This document shows positions 1 to 8,829 of a stretch of 64,000 nt of DNA, one piece after another. The stretch lies in assembly GCF_032268605.1 (NCBI RefSeq), contig NZ_CP130318.1, positions 5,245,501-5,309,500 of the forward strand. Direction: 5' to 3'. Source of the DNA: Paenibacillus aurantius (GTDB lineage: Bacteria; Bacillota; Bacilli; Paenibacillales; NBRC-103111). A model generated the notes under the pieces. It worked only from the letters and a program-made list of their open reading frames with translations. It searched no databases and was not told the origin of the DNA. Within the stretch, counting starts at the first letter, position 1, and each line of letters begins with the position of its first letter. Made by a program: the position numbers and the translations under genes.

Positions 1-84
1 ACGGACTGGGACAAGGACTACCCGAAAGCGGCGATGACCCCGGAGATCCGTCTGCATGTGCTGAAGCACGGCATTCTCAATTAG
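1..84 (+). CDS. 3' end of an unidentified gene (partial)
   Basis: Frame 1 is open from the left edge and ends with TAG at 82-84, giving 27 residues (TDWDKDYPKAAMTPEIRLHV, then LKHGILN). A strong intrinsic terminator follows 15 bp later, which supports this as the real end of a rightward gene. The fragment is too short to recognise a family. Confidence 0.6.
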   Translation, partial: TDWDKDYPKAAMTPEIRLHVLKHGILN

Positions 85-98
85 GCTATGGCCCGGAA

Positions 99-132
99 CC
101 AAAAACCCGACCGCATCCGGTCGGGTTTTTGG
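99..132 (+). terminator. Intrinsic terminator of the left-edge gene
   Basis: Perfect 15-bp inverted repeat 99-113 / 118-132 with a CATC loop; the 3' arm contains TTTTT. The 5' arm contains AAAAA, so it can act in both directions, and it sits between the rightward left-edge gene and the end of the leftward TetR gene. Confidence 0.9.
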
Positions 133-163
133 TTTATCCGTTTGGACTTCAAGAGAATCAAGC

Positions 164-1057
164 CTACAGCAGCCCCTCGAGCTTCCCTATCGCTTTCTTA
201 AGGCCAGGAATCCGCTGGTCCTTCAGGAGCGCGAGCATGCCTTTGATCAGCACCGGCTGAGGCTCCGGCTTGGCCGCTTCCTCCTCCAGGAGCCGGAGGG
301 AGGCCAGCGCCTCCTCCGCCCGGGAGGGATCCCCCTCTCCGCTGCCGTTCCAGGCTTCAATCAGCGCCCGCAGCTCGCGGACGGCTTCCTTCCAGGCAGG
401 GACCCGGCCGGGCGCCTGCCCGCCTGCCCCTTCCAGAAGCTCGGCCAGGACCGCTTCGCCGAGGAGAGGGGGCCGGGCCTTGCCCATCATGCCGGTCATG
501 GTATCGTCCACGCGGTCTACGATAAACTCCGCCAGCTGCTCCGGGTCGAGCACCTTGTCATAAAACAAGATATAGAAGAGATACTCCGACAGCATGCCAC
601 CGAGGAGAGTCGCCCCATCCAGAGCGTACGGCTCCGCTTCTTCCCCGTAGGCCGCCACAATCCTCCTGCGGTGACTGTCGAGAATGCCCGCTCTCAGCCC
701 GAACAGCAGCCTCCGAAGCTCGTCGTTCAGGCTGAGGGGCTTCTCCTGCATCTGCATGCAGAGAAAGCTCCGGTGCTCCTGCAGAAACTCCACCTGCCGG
801 AGGATAAGCCGCACGAGCCTTTCCCGGGGAGACAGCCTCCCCTCCTGAGGCCTCTCGGCCTGCAGCTGCATAATCATATCCCCGTAATACTGATAGACCG
901 ACAGAAGCAGGTCTTCCTTGGATGTGAAGTAGAAGTAAAGCGAGCCCTTGGAGATGCCGAGCTCCTCCACGATGTCCTGAATGGAGGCGGCATGATAGCC
1001 TTTGCGGGCAAAGCACCGGATGGCCGCCTCCAGGATGGATTTTTTCTTGTCATTCAC
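164..1057 (-). CDS. TetR/AcrR-family transcriptional regulator
   Basis: A 297-residue regulator. The N-terminal TetR helix-turn-helix is clear (residues about 8-54, recognition part GISKGSLYFYFTSKEDLL); the rest is an alpha-helical ligand and dimer domain. At 297 residues it is longer than the usual ~200, with a C-terminal helical extension rich in Glu/Ala. It starts with GTG at 1057 behind AAGGAGG, 10 bp upstream; the nearby ATG is out of frame. It lies 38 bp downstream of the RND pump gene on the same strand, so the two form an operon. Family knowledge suggests it represses the pump and itself; palindromes at 1113-1124, 4434-4447 and 4559-4572 are candidate binding sites. Confidence 0.93.
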   Translation of the reverse strand: MNDKKKSILEAAIRCFARKGYHAASIQDIVEELGISKGSLYFYFTSKEDLLLSVYQYYGDMIMQLQAERPQEGRLSPRERLVRLILRQVEFLQEHRSFLCMQMQEKPLSLNDELRRLLFGLRAGILDSHRRRIVAAYGEEAEPYALDGATLLGGMLSEYLFYILFYDKVLDPEQLAEFIVDRVDDTMTGMMGKARPPLLGEAVLAELLEGAGGQAPGRVPAWKEAVRELRALIEAWNGSGEGDPSRAEEALASLRLLEEEAAKPEPQPVLIKGMLALLKDQRIPGLKKAIGKLEGLL

Positions 1058-1095
1058 CGGTATTCCGCCTCCTTATCCGCCATGCTCACTCCGCC

Positions 1096-4000
1096 TCAGT
1101 CCGCCAGGACGGCCGACCGGTCGGAGCGTTTCCGGCGGCTGAACTTCATCAGGAATTCATAGACAATCGGAACGATCAGGAGCGTCAGGAGCGTAGAGCT
1201 CACGAGTCCGCCGATAACCGTTACCCCGAGCCCCTTGGAGATGATCCCTGCGCTCTCGAAGCCGAAGGCGAGCGGAAGCAAAGCCCCGATGGTGGCGAGA
1301 GCGGTCATGAGAATCGGACGCAGCCGGGTCGAGCCCGCCTCGAGAAGGGCTTCCCGCGTGGTCAGGCCTTCCTTCTCCTTGTGAATGACGCGGTCGATGA
1401 GCACGATGGCGTTCGTCACCACAATCCCTATCAGCATGAGGGCACCCATCATGGCTGAGACGCTGAGGGATTCTCCCGCCGCCAGCAGACCGACCAGGCC
1501 GCCGATGACGGTAAACGGAAGCGAGAACATGATGGCAAAAGGAGCGAGCGCCCCGCCGAAGGTAATGACGAGCACGAGATAGACGATCGCGATGGCGGCC
1601 GCCATCGCGAGCCCCAGCTGGGTGAACGTCTCCAGGATCTGCTCGGCCACGCCGCCGAACTGCACCTCGACGCCCGCCGGCTTCTGCAGCTCGTCCACCT
1701 TGGCCTTCAGGTCGTTGGACGCCTTGTTCACGTCTTTCGCCGTAATGTCGGCCGATACTTTGACCACCATCTTGTTATTGTTGCGCTCGATCGCGTTAGG
1801 AGAGGTCCCCTTCTCCACCTTGGCGACATCCTTGATCGGCACCTGAATGCCGAGCGGCGACGTCAAGGTCGTATTCTCGATGTCCGCGATGGACTGGAAT
1901 TGATTTCCGTCCGCCTGGACATAAACATTATAGGACTTGCCGTCCACGGTTACGCTCGTCAAGGACGGCGTTTCCCGAACGGGGGCCAGCTTCATCGCCA
2001 GCTGTCCGGCTGTCAGCCCGAGGCTGCTCAGCTTCTGCTGGTCGGCGACCAGGGTGTACTGGTCATACGTTTTGGACAGGCTGGTGTCCACTTTCTCGAA
2101 ATGGCTGTCGCCTTTCATCAGCTCGGTAATCTGATCGGTGACCGGCTTGATGGCTTCCAGGGTCTCCCCGTATACGCTTAGCTCCAGCTTGCTGCCGCCG
2201 ACTCCTCCGCCGCCCTCCATTTCCTTCCAACCCCCGCCTTTGACGGTAGTCCGGAGGGCTTCCAGTACGGCTTTCTTCTCCTTATCAAAATCCTTCGTAT
2301 CGCTCTTATACTGGGCATAGAACAGAGCGGACTTGGACGGTCCGGGGCTGAACGGATTTTTGCCGCCTACGGAGTATTGCAGGTTCTCCACGCCCGGCCG
2401 TTCCAGAATAAGCTTCTCCGCCTCCAGCGCCCGCTTCTCGACATCCTCGAGCCGTTCGCCCGGAGCCGGACTGTAGGTCACCATCACGTACTTGTCTTCC
2501 TGGTCGGGAAGGAAGCTTACCCCGATCTTCGGAATCAGGAAGAGGCTTCCCACCAGCAGGGCTACGGCCAGCAGGAACGTGACGAGCTTGTGATTCAGGG
2601 ACCAGTTCAGCACCTTCCGGTACCCCCCCGCCAAGCGGCCCGGCTTGTCATGATCCGTGTGCTTCTTCTTAAGCCCCCGGCGGAAAAGCGAATGGGCCAG
2701 CATCGGCACCACGGTAACCGCCACAAGCAGGGAAGCGAGCAGCGCGAACACGATGGTCAGAGCAAACGGCAGAAACAGCTCGCCCACCATCCCGCTGACG
2801 GTTCCAAGCGGCAGGAATACCGCGATCGTCACGATGGTCGAGGACATAATCGGCACGAACATTTCCCGTGTCGATTCCAGAATGAGCTCCTTGCCGGAAA
2901 GCTTCTCTCCGGTGAGCGACATGCGCCGGTATATGTTCTCGATGACGACGATGGAGTCGTCCACGACCCGGCCGATGGCGACCGTCATGGCTCCAAGCGT
3001 CATAATATTAAGCGTAATGTCCATCTGCTGGAGCAGCAGGACGGCAATCAAGAGCGACAGCGGGATCGAGATGATCGAGATCAGCGTCGTCCGCAGGTTG
3101 CGCAGGAAGAGCAGGATGATCAGCACGGCAAACAGGGCGCCGAACAAAGCCTTGTTCAGCATGGTGGCGACGGATTCTTCGATCGGCTTGCCCTGATCCA
3201 GGAGCACCACCAGCTGAAGATCCTTGTGGGTGTCGTTGAACTTCCGGATTTCTTCCTTCACGCCGTTAACGACTTCCACGGTGTTGGCGTCGTTCGCCTT
3301 GACGATCTGCAGGCCGACCGATTCCTTCTGGTTCGTGCGGGAGATCGACTCGGCTTTCCCGACCAGCTGAATGTCCGCAAGCTCCGACAGCTTCACGGTC
3401 GGGATGCCCTGCGGGGCGGCGCCTGCGGCGGGCGGCTCACCGGCCGCTGCGGCTCCCGCGACGGGGTTCGCCGCCGCGCCCTGACCGGCAGCGCCGCCAG
3501 CAGCCGGGCCTGCGGCTTGGCCGGGCACTGCGCCGGCCGCACCGGCCGCACCTGGCATCGCGCCGGCACTTCCGGCCGCGCCTGCTCCCTGGCCTGCCGC
3601 CCCACCGGCTGCGCCGGCCGAGCCGCCTGCACCCGCTCCACCCGGGATGACCGGGATCGCCAGGTTCTTCAAGCCGTCCAGGGTGGTGATCCGGCCGTCG
3701 ACGACGACGGCTTTATCGGACTTGTCCAGCTCGTAAATCCCGAGGGGAACCTTCACGGCCGAGCCTTGAACGATCCCTTTCACCGTTTCCTCGGAAAGGC
3801 CCAAAGCCTGCAGCTTCTCCTTGTTGAAGGTGAGCTGAACTTCCTTAAGATACTGCCCGGCGATGCTTACGCTCGCCACACCCGGCACGCCTTCCAGCGC
3901 AGGCTTAAACTCCTCCTCCACCACCCGGGTCAGCTCCTCGAGGTCCTTGCCGCCCGCCGCGCTTACGGAGATAACGGGAAAGGAGTTGAAGCTGATTTTG

Positions 4001-4383
4001 CTGATTTCCGGCTTCTGGGCCCCTTGCGGCAGCTTGACGGCATCGACGGATTGGCGGATGTCATTCATCGCCTTATCCATATCGGTGCCAAAGTTGTACT
4101 CCAGCGTAAGTGAGGAGACATTCTCCATCGAGTTGGAGTTCAGGTTCTTAAGTCCGTCCAGATTCTTCAGCCGCTGCTCGAGCGGCTTGGTCACCTGCTC
4201 CACGACGCCCTCCGGCGCAGCGCCCGGATAAACCGTGGTCACCACCAGGTACGGGAGGCTGATATTGGGCAGCGTCTCCTGCTTCATGTTGAAGCCCGAA
4301 TAGAGACCTGCAGCCGTCACAATGAGCGTCAGGATCCAAATTGCAAATTTGTTGGTAAGCGAAAAACGAATAATGCCTTTCAT
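1096..4383 (-). CDS. RND-family efflux transporter (AcrB/SwrC-like)
   Basis: About 1095 residues, the usual size for a Gram-positive SwrC/YerP-like RND pump, which uses proton motive force to expel hydrophobic compounds or lipids across the membrane. The N-terminus (GIIRFSLTNKFAIWILT) is the standard first membrane helix; the hallmark FVPIMSSTIVTIAVFLPLG and a second membrane domain ending in TRLRPILMTALATIGALLPL follow. The start at 4383 is chosen because the alignable sequence begins at MKGIIRF and GGAGAGGAG precedes it; an in-frame ATG at 4488 would place the promoter and operator inside the gene. Odd: residues about 245-326, in the first extracytoplasmic domain, are an almost pure Gly/Ala (with Pro/Gln) tract that other RND pumps lack. 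The gene is followed by the tetR gene. Confidence 0.95.
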   Translation of the reverse strand: MKGIIRFSLTNKFAIWILTLIVTAAGLYSGFNMKQETLPNISLPYLVVTTVYPGAAPEGVVEQVTKPLEQRLKNLDGLKNLNSNSMENVSSLTLEYNFGTDMDKAMNDIRQSVDAVKLPQGAQKPEISKISFNSFPVISVSAAGGKDLEELTRVVEEEFKPALEGVPGVASVSIAGQYLKEVQLTFNKEKLQALGLSEETVKGIVQGSAVKVPLGIYELDKSDKAVVVDGRITTLDGLKNLAIPVIPGGAGAGGSAGAAGGAAGQGAGAAGSAGAMPGAAGAAGAVPGQAAGPAAGGAAGQGAAANPVAGAAAAGEPPAAGAAPQGIPTVKLSELADIQLVGKAESISRTNQKESVGLQIVKANDANTVEVVNGVKEEIRKFNDTHKDLQLVVLLDQGKPIEESVATMLNKALFGALFAVLIILLFLRNLRTTLISIISIPLSLLIAVLLLQQMDITLNIMTLGAMTVAIGRVVDDSIVVIENIYRRMSLTGEKLSGKELILESTREMFVPIMSSTIVTIAVFLPLGTVSGMVGELFLPFALTIVFALLASLLVAVTVVPMLAHSLFRRGLKKKHTDHDKPGRLAGGYRKVLNWSLNHKLVTFLLAVALLVGSLFLIPKIGVSFLPDQEDKYVMVTYSPAPGERLEDVEKRALEAEKLILERPGVENLQYSVGGKNPFSPGPSKSALFYAQYKSDTKDFDKEKKAVLEALRTTVKGGGWKEMEGGGGVGGSKLELSVYGETLEAIKPVTDQITELMKGDSHFEKVDTSLSKTYDQYTLVADQQKLSSLGLTAGQLAMKLAPVRETPSLTSVTVDGKSYNVYVQADGNQFQSIADIENTTLTSPLGIQVPIKDVAKVEKGTSPNAIERNNNKMVVKVSADITAKDVNKASNDLKAKVDELQKPAGVEVQFGGVAEQILETFTQLGLAMAAAIAIVYLVLVITFGGALAPFAIMFSLPFTVIGGLVGLLAAGESLSVSAMMGALMLIGIVVTNAIVLIDRVIHKEKEGLTTREALLEAGSTRLRPILMTALATIGALLPLAFGFESAGIISKGLGVTVIGGLVSSTLLTLLIVPIVYEFLMKFSRRKRSDRSAVLAD
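1113..1124. promoter_or_regulatory. Candidate TetR operator within the 3' end of the RND gene
   Basis: CCGACCGGTCGG is a perfect 12-bp palindrome, 56 bp upstream of the tetR start. It resembles the GACCG(TC)CGGTC sites in front of the pump gene. It also encodes part of the pump C-terminus (DRSAVLAD), so chance cannot be excluded. Confidence 0.45.
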
Positions 4384-4433
4384 ACGGAATGTCCGGCTCC
4401 TCTCCGACTTGCTTTTTTCCGAATCGGCACAGT

Positions 4434-4447
4434 TGACCGTCCGGTCG
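4434..4447. promoter_or_regulatory. Candidate TetR operator downstream of the RND promoter
   Basis: TGACCGTCCGGTCG: GACCG and CGGTC arms around a TC centre. It lies just downstream of the -10 box of the pump promoter, where a bound repressor would block transcription. A second copy with the same 13-mer is at 4559-4572. Confidence 0.7.
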
Positions 4448-4458
4448 GTTCTACGTTC

Positions 4459-4488
4459 ATTATGGCAAAATATTAACCCTTCGGTCAA
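4459..4488 (-). promoter_or_regulatory. Sigma-A-type promoter of the RND-tetR operon
   Basis: Read leftward: TTGACC (4488-4483), 18-bp spacer, CATAAT (4464-4459). The start codon at 4383 is about 70 bp downstream of the -10 box. Confidence 0.65.
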
Positions 4489-4558
4489 ATGAACGAATCG
4501 TTACAATCTCAAGCCGTGCCAAGGCTTAGGGAGGCGGCAATCCGGCCCTCCGGACTTT

Positions 4559-4572
4559 CGACCGTCCGGTCG
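4559..4572. promoter_or_regulatory. Second candidate TetR operator
   Basis: CGACCGTCCGGTCG, with six-base arms around TC. It is upstream of the pump promoter and about 80 bp upstream of the -35 box of the rightward small gene, so it could serve either side. Confidence 0.6.
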
Positions 4573-4652
4573 AATGAATAAAGCTTTGGAGTAAACCGTC
4601 TCCCGATCCGGGGAGTTCGCGGAGGTAAACGCAGGCCTGGTTTACGTTTGTT

Positions 4653-4681
4653 TTGAAGGGAAGTCCCGGGTCTGGTACAAT
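4653..4681 (+). promoter_or_regulatory. Promoter of the small gene at 4729
   Basis: TTGAAG (4653-4658), 17-bp spacer, TACAAT (4676-4681), 47 bp upstream of the ATG. Confidence 0.6.
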
Positions 4682-4728
4682 ACGGGGGTCAGATTAGGTT
4701 AACCCATTAAAGAGTAAGGAGGGACCGC

Positions 4729-4938
4729 ATGGCCTCCACCCGCAAGCTGGTGACGAATCAAGACCTTAAGGAAGCGATGGACCGGGGCTTCTCGATCCGC
4801 GTCTTTCAGAACGACCTCGTGGTCGGGCACCGCGGAAGGATCATCCGCTTCGACGACCAAACGGTGTATATTCAATACGGGGTGAGCGAATTCACCTATC
4901 ACGACCGGGACGAGTGCGAATTTTTCGGGGTTATTTAG
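4729..4938 (+). CDS. Small protein of unknown function (69 aa)
   Basis: Starts at ATG 4729 behind AAGGAGGG and has its own promoter. The 69 residues are mixed charged and aromatic, with no signal peptide or membrane segment. The second half (GRIIRFDDQTVYIQYGVSEF) reads as alternating beta strands, like a small SH3- or KOW-type barrel, but I recognise no family. It ends 22 bp before the convergent histidine kinase gene. It is probably cytoplasmic; its role is unknown. Confidence 0.8.
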   Translation: MASTRKLVTNQDLKEAMDRGFSIRVFQNDLVVGHRGRIIRFDDQTVYIQYGVSEFTYHDRDECEFFGVI

Positions 4939-4960
4939 TGCCCTATTTGTGGATGGGGTA

Positions 4961-6004
4961 CTAGCCGGGGAGCGTGATCCGGAACCTTGTGCCCTCTCCC
5001 GGGCTTCCCTCCACCTCTATCCCTCCCTCGTGCATGTCCACGATTTTCTTCACGATCGCAAGCCCCAGACCGCTGCCTCCGGCTGCCCGGCTGCGCGACC
5101 GGTCCGCCTTATAGAACCGTTCGAAAATGTGCTCTTTCTCCTCCTCGTTCAGCCCGATTCCCGTATCCGTCAGCACGACGCTGACCTCCTTCCGGGTCCG
5201 CACGGCCTTTACCGTCAGCGTTCCTCCCGGGGGCGTAAACTTGATGCTGTTATGGAGCAGATTGATCCACACCTGGCTCATCAGCTCCTCGTCCGCCGTC
5301 ACCGTTACCTCCTCAAGCTCCGCCTCCACCTCGAGCCCCTTCTCCGCCCACTGGGGCTCCAGGGAAAGGATAATGCTCTTAAGCTGCCGGTCCAGCCGGT
5401 AAAGCTTAGGTTCAAAGGGATGGTGCTTCGATTCGAGCGAGGTCAGCTTCAGCAGATGATCGCTCATGCGCGAAAGCCGGCTGCTTTCGGTCTCGATGAT
5501 GCTCAAGTAATGCCGCCTCGTCTCCAAGGGAAGGTCCGGATTCTGCAGAGCACGGGCGAAGCCCCGGATGGACGTAAGCGGCGACTGGATTTCATGCGAA
5601 ACGTTGGAGATAAACTCCTGCCTCATCGTTTCCAGCTCGCCAAGCTCGGCGGCCATCGTGTTGATGCTGTCGACCATATCCCCAAACCAGTTTCTTCCTT
5701 TCGCTTTATTCTCAATGGAAATATTAAAATCCCCCTTGCTCATCCGGCGGAAAGCGTCGAGGATCGGCTGAAACGCCCTTTGCTGCTTAGGCCTCGTCAT
5801 ATGGCCGGCGGTCATGGCGCTTCCGAAGATCAGGAAGAGGCTGATGCCGTTACTGAGAAGCTGGCGGCCGTAAGCCGACGGGCTCCATCCCGTCCATGCC
5901 GTTATTCCGTTCCCCGCGTAATAAGCCGCCGTCCAGACTCCCCACAGAAACAGAATCCACGCGAGGACCCAAGCCAGCACCTTTCCCGCCTGTTTCGCCT
6001 TCAT
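4961..6004 (-). CDS. Two-component sensor histidine kinase
   Basis: A 347-residue membrane sensor: two N-terminal membrane helices (about residues 8-28 and 50-66) flank a short extracytoplasmic loop, followed by a HAMP-like linker, HisKA (phospho-acceptor His in SHEIQSPLTSIRGFA), and HATPase_c with N box (NLLHNSIKFTP), G1 (DTGIGL) and G2 (GSGLGLAIV). The start at 6004 overlaps the stop of the response regulator (ATGA), so the pair is translationally coupled. The tiny loop suggests intramembrane sensing. The neighbouring ABC exporter is a plausible target or input; the signal is unknown. Confidence 0.95.
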   Translation of the reverse strand: MKAKQAGKVLAWVLAWILFLWGVWTAAYYAGNGITAWTGWSPSAYGRQLLSNGISLFLIFGSAMTAGHMTRPKQQRAFQPILDAFRRMSKGDFNISIENKAKGRNWFGDMVDSINTMAAELGELETMRQEFISNVSHEIQSPLTSIRGFARALQNPDLPLETRRHYLSIIETESSRLSRMSDHLLKLTSLESKHHPFEPKLYRLDRQLKSIILSLEPQWAEKGLEVEAELEEVTVTADEELMSQVWINLLHNSIKFTPPGGTLTVKAVRTRKEVSVVLTDTGIGLNEEEKEHIFERFYKADRSRSRAAGGSGLGLAIVKKIVDMHEGGIEVEGSPGEGTRFRITLPG

Positions 6005-6675
6005 ACCGAAGCCTCCAGCCGGTAGCCAAGGCCGCGGATCGTCCGGATGCGGAACGAATGCTTGTCTTCGGGGAACCGCTCCCGCAGCCGGTTGATGTGA
6101 ACATCGAGCGTTCGCTCGTTGCCCTCAAAATCATAGCCCCAAATGTCCTCGAGCAGCTGCTCGCGGGTCAGGGTCTGGCCGGGGACGCCGGCCAGCTTGA
6201 ACAAGAGCTCGAATTCCTTCAGCGGGAGGCTGACGGACCGCCCGTCGGCAGAGAGCTCGTACGTTCGGCGGTCCATGAAGAGGCCCCCCGCCTGGACCGT
6301 CTGGGACGAAGCGATGCGGTACCGCTTCAAGAGCGCCCGGACCCGCACGACGAGCTCGGGCGGGTCGAACGGCTTGACAAGGTAATCGTCCGCCCCGAGG
6401 TTGAAGCCCTTCACCTTGTCCGCCGTCTGCCCTTTGGCCGTCAGCATCAGGACGGGAATATCGTAATGGCGGCGCAGCTCCTCCGTCAGGGCCCAGCCGT
6501 CCATCCGCGGCATCATCACATCGACGACGGCGAGAACGGCCTTCGTCTCCTGCAGCCTCTCCAGAGCTTCCGCCCCGTCGGGGGCTTCCGTCACCTCAAA
6601 GCCCTCCTGCTTAAGGAGCACATGAACGAGCTCCCGGATATGAGGGTCGTCATCGACGACCAGTATGCGGTTCAT
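6001..6675 (-). CDS. OmpR/PhoB-family response regulator
   Basis: 224 residues: a receiver domain (MNRILVVDDDPHIRELVHVL, phospho-acceptor Asp in VVDVMMPRMDG, conserved Lys in LVKPFDPPELV) followed by a winged-helix DNA-binding domain (ending NRLRERF and RTIRGLGYRLE). ATG at 6675 is preceded by AAGGAGG. It is the first gene of the regulator-kinase pair and is separated from the upstream ABC exporter gene by 87 bp on the same strand. Confidence 0.96.
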   Translation of the reverse strand: MNRILVVDDDPHIRELVHVLLKQEGFEVTEAPDGAEALERLQETKAVLAVVDVMMPRMDGWALTEELRRHYDIPVLMLTAKGQTADKVKGFNLGADDYLVKPFDPPELVVRVRALLKRYRIASSQTVQAGGLFMDRRTYELSADGRSVSLPLKEFELLFKLAGVPGQTLTREQLLEDIWGYDFEGNERTLDVHINRLRERFPEDKHSFRIRTIRGLGYRLEASV

Positions 6676-6762
6676 CCAGCCCGCCTCCTTCTATCTTTAA
6701 TCGGTGAAACGGTTCATGCCGTTAACAAGCGGGATTAACCGTTATCGGAGTTAAGGATTCTG

Positions 6763-8634
6763 TCAGCTCCCCGCATTCCGCACCCTGCCCGGAGCCGGTA
6801 CGGACACGCGCACGGATCCTGCATCCCGCTCCAGCTTATGCTCATGCGCCGGCTCTTGTCCCCGTTCCTGCCCTTGCTCCCTGTCTCCCGGCATGCGCAG
6901 CTGATGGTCCGCGAACTGGCGGTACATGTCGTGCGTCCGGTACAGCTCGGCGTGGGTGCCGATGCCGGTCACCACTCCTTTATCAAGAAAGACGATCTGG
7001 TCCGCATCGATGACGGTGGACAAGCGGTGGGCAATGACCAGCGTGGTCCGGCCCTTCATCAGGTTGGCAAGTGCCTGCTGGACATACTGCTCCGACTGGC
7101 TGTCGAGCGAGGAGGTCGCTTCGTCCAGCATGAGAATGTCCGGGTTCCGCAGGAGAGCCCTCGCAATGGCGAGCCGCTGGCGTTGGCCGCCGGACAGCTT
7201 AATCCCCCGTTCGCCGACCTCCGTCTCATAGCCGTCGGGGAATTCGCGGATAAATCCGTCGGCATAGGCCATTCGGGCGGCCTTCTCCAGCTCTCCATCC
7301 GGCACCTCGCGGCCCAGTCCGTAGCAAAGGTTATCCCGGATCGTTCCCGAGACGAGCGGGCTCTCCTGCGAAACATAGCCGATCCTGCTCCGCCACGATT
7401 CCAGTGAATAATCTTTCACCGGATCCTCCCCCAGCCGGATTTCTCCTCCCTTAGGCGTATAGAAGCGCTCCATCAAGGAAAAAAGCGTCGTCTTCCCGCT
7501 CCCGCTCGGCCCTACAATGGCGGTGACCTTGCCCGGCTGCATGGTGAAGGAAACCTCCTTCAGCACAGGCTCCTCTCCGTAGGAGAAGGACACGCGGTCT
7601 ACCGCAATCGGCTGATGGGCATTCCGGACAGCGCGTCCCGCCGTCCGGTCCTCGCCATCCGCCTGAAGGGTTTCCAGGATGGTTTGGGTAGCGCCGACGG
7701 CTTTCTGCCACTGGGTAAAGAACTGGGTCAATTGGCCGAACGGAATGACGATCTGGAAGAGATAGAGGAGGAACGCGGCGAGCTTTCCTGCCGACAGCGT
7801 GCCGGTCGACACGCGCCAGCCGCCGTAGCCAATGACCAGGACCATCAGGGAGGTGATCACCAGCGCCATGACCGGCATGATCAGCGCCTGGATTCGGGCC
7901 TCCTTCAGCCCATAGCGGAACAAGGTGTCGATTCCGGACCTGCCGTTCGTGTGCTCCACGGGCTCGGCATTGGACGATTTGACAAGGCGGATTTCCGACA
8001 GTACCCGGCTCAGCACGGAGGTAAAGCCGGCCGTCTCCTTCTGGAGCCCGACCGAGACGCGGTACATTTGACGGCCCAGGGGCATCAGCACCAGGGCGGC
8101 GAAGGGAACGACAACCAGGAGCACGAGCGTCATTTTCCAGTCCATGTAGAACAGAATGGAGATGGATCCGATGATGGAAATGATCCCCGTTACGAAGCCG
8201 GACAAGTGCTCGGTGATGAGGTTCTTGACGACGGCCGTATCGTTGGTCATCCGGGAGATCGTCTCCCCCGTCTCGTGCTCGTCGTAGTACGAAACGGGCA
8301 AAGCGAGCAGCTTTGACCAGAGCCGCTCCCGCAGGGAAGCCACCAGCTGCTGTCCCAGCCGGTTAAGCAAATAAACGGATACGGCTCCGCCGACTGCCTG
8401 CAGGACGAAGGCCCCGACGACCATAGCCATCTGGGAAGGCTTCAGGGAAGTGAGCGAGCCTTGGTCGATGATGGTTTTCGTCAGCAGCGGAATGAGCAGG
8501 GACGCGAGCGTCGTAAGGATGCTCATCGCCAAGGCGGCGGCCAGCTGGCCCATGCGGGGCTTCGTGTCCCGGATCAAGGCCAGGAAGACGCGCCCTCCTG
8601 GACGGGGGGATGCGTTCGTTTGAGGTTCGGGCAT
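6763..8634 (-). CDS. ABC exporter, fused membrane and ATPase domains (BmrA/LmrA-like)
   Basis: 623 residues: an N-terminal six-helix exporter domain (residues about 25-325), then an ATPase with Walker [10 protein letters not shown], signature LSGGQRQR, Walker B ILMLDEAT and an H-loop (IAHRLS). This half-transporter layout usually works as a homodimer that exports hydrophobic drugs, lipids or peptides. The last ~45 residues are a charged Glu/Gln/Arg/His tail beyond the ATPase fold. ATG 8634 follows AAAGGAGAG. It lies upstream of the two-component system on the same strand and is divergent from czcD. Confidence 0.94.
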   Translation of the reverse strand: MPEPQTNASPRPGGRVFLALIRDTKPRMGQLAAALAMSILTTLASLLIPLLTKTIIDQGSLTSLKPSQMAMVVGAFVLQAVGGAVSVYLLNRLGQQLVASLRERLWSKLLALPVSYYDEHETGETISRMTNDTAVVKNLITEHLSGFVTGIISIIGSISILFYMDWKMTLVLLVVVPFAALVLMPLGRQMYRVSVGLQKETAGFTSVLSRVLSEIRLVKSSNAEPVEHTNGRSGIDTLFRYGLKEARIQALIMPVMALVITSLMVLVIGYGGWRVSTGTLSAGKLAAFLLYLFQIVIPFGQLTQFFTQWQKAVGATQTILETLQADGEDRTAGRAVRNAHQPIAVDRVSFSYGEEPVLKEVSFTMQPGKVTAIVGPSGSGKTTLFSLMERFYTPKGGEIRLGEDPVKDYSLESWRSRIGYVSQESPLVSGTIRDNLCYGLGREVPDGELEKAARMAYADGFIREFPDGYETEVGERGIKLSGGQRQRLAIARALLRNPDILMLDEATSSLDSQSEQYVQQALANLMKGRTTLVIAHRLSTVIDADQIVFLDKGVVTGIGTHAELYRTHDMYRQFADHQLRMPGDREQGQERGQEPAHEHKLERDAGSVRVSVPAPGRVRNAGS

Positions 8635-8748
8635 GAATGTCTCTCCTTTACAGCCCGGAGATTCGACCGGGACTTTTCGTCTTGATTATGATTATAGAAT
8701 AGACCGCGTGTGTAAATGGAATTTAAACGGAATCGGGAAAACTAGCTT

Positions 8749-8777
8749 TTGACAAAAGGAGCAAACCCGATCATAAT
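8749..8777 (+). promoter_or_regulatory. Promoter of the cation-efflux gene
   Basis: TTGACA (8749-8754), 17-bp spacer, CATAAT (8772-8777): a near-consensus sigma-A promoter, with the ATG 52 bp further on. Confidence 0.8.
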
Positions 8778-8780
8778 TAA

Positions 8781-8802
8781 TATATGAGCATATATTCATA
8801 TA
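8781..8802. promoter_or_regulatory. ArsR/SmtB-type (CzrA-like) operator
   Basis: TATATGA and TCATATA arms separated by 8 bp (8781-8802) form an imperfect palindrome typical of ArsR/SmtB metal sensors. It starts 4 bp after the -10 box, where a bound repressor would block RNA polymerase. No arsR-type gene lies in the window, so the sensor must be encoded elsewhere. Confidence 0.6.
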
Positions 8803-8829
8803 TACATAGAGAGAAGAGGAGGATGAATC

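Noticed and set aside
2377-4113. 578-codon open frame on the plus strand
   Set aside because: It lies antisense within the RND pump gene, whose family motifs are plain; long antisense frames are common in GC-rich genes.
4490-4505. Part of the TAACGAATC repeat family (GAACGAATCGTTAC)
   Set aside because: Only one short palindromic match; the other motifs and the 50-bp spacing are absent.
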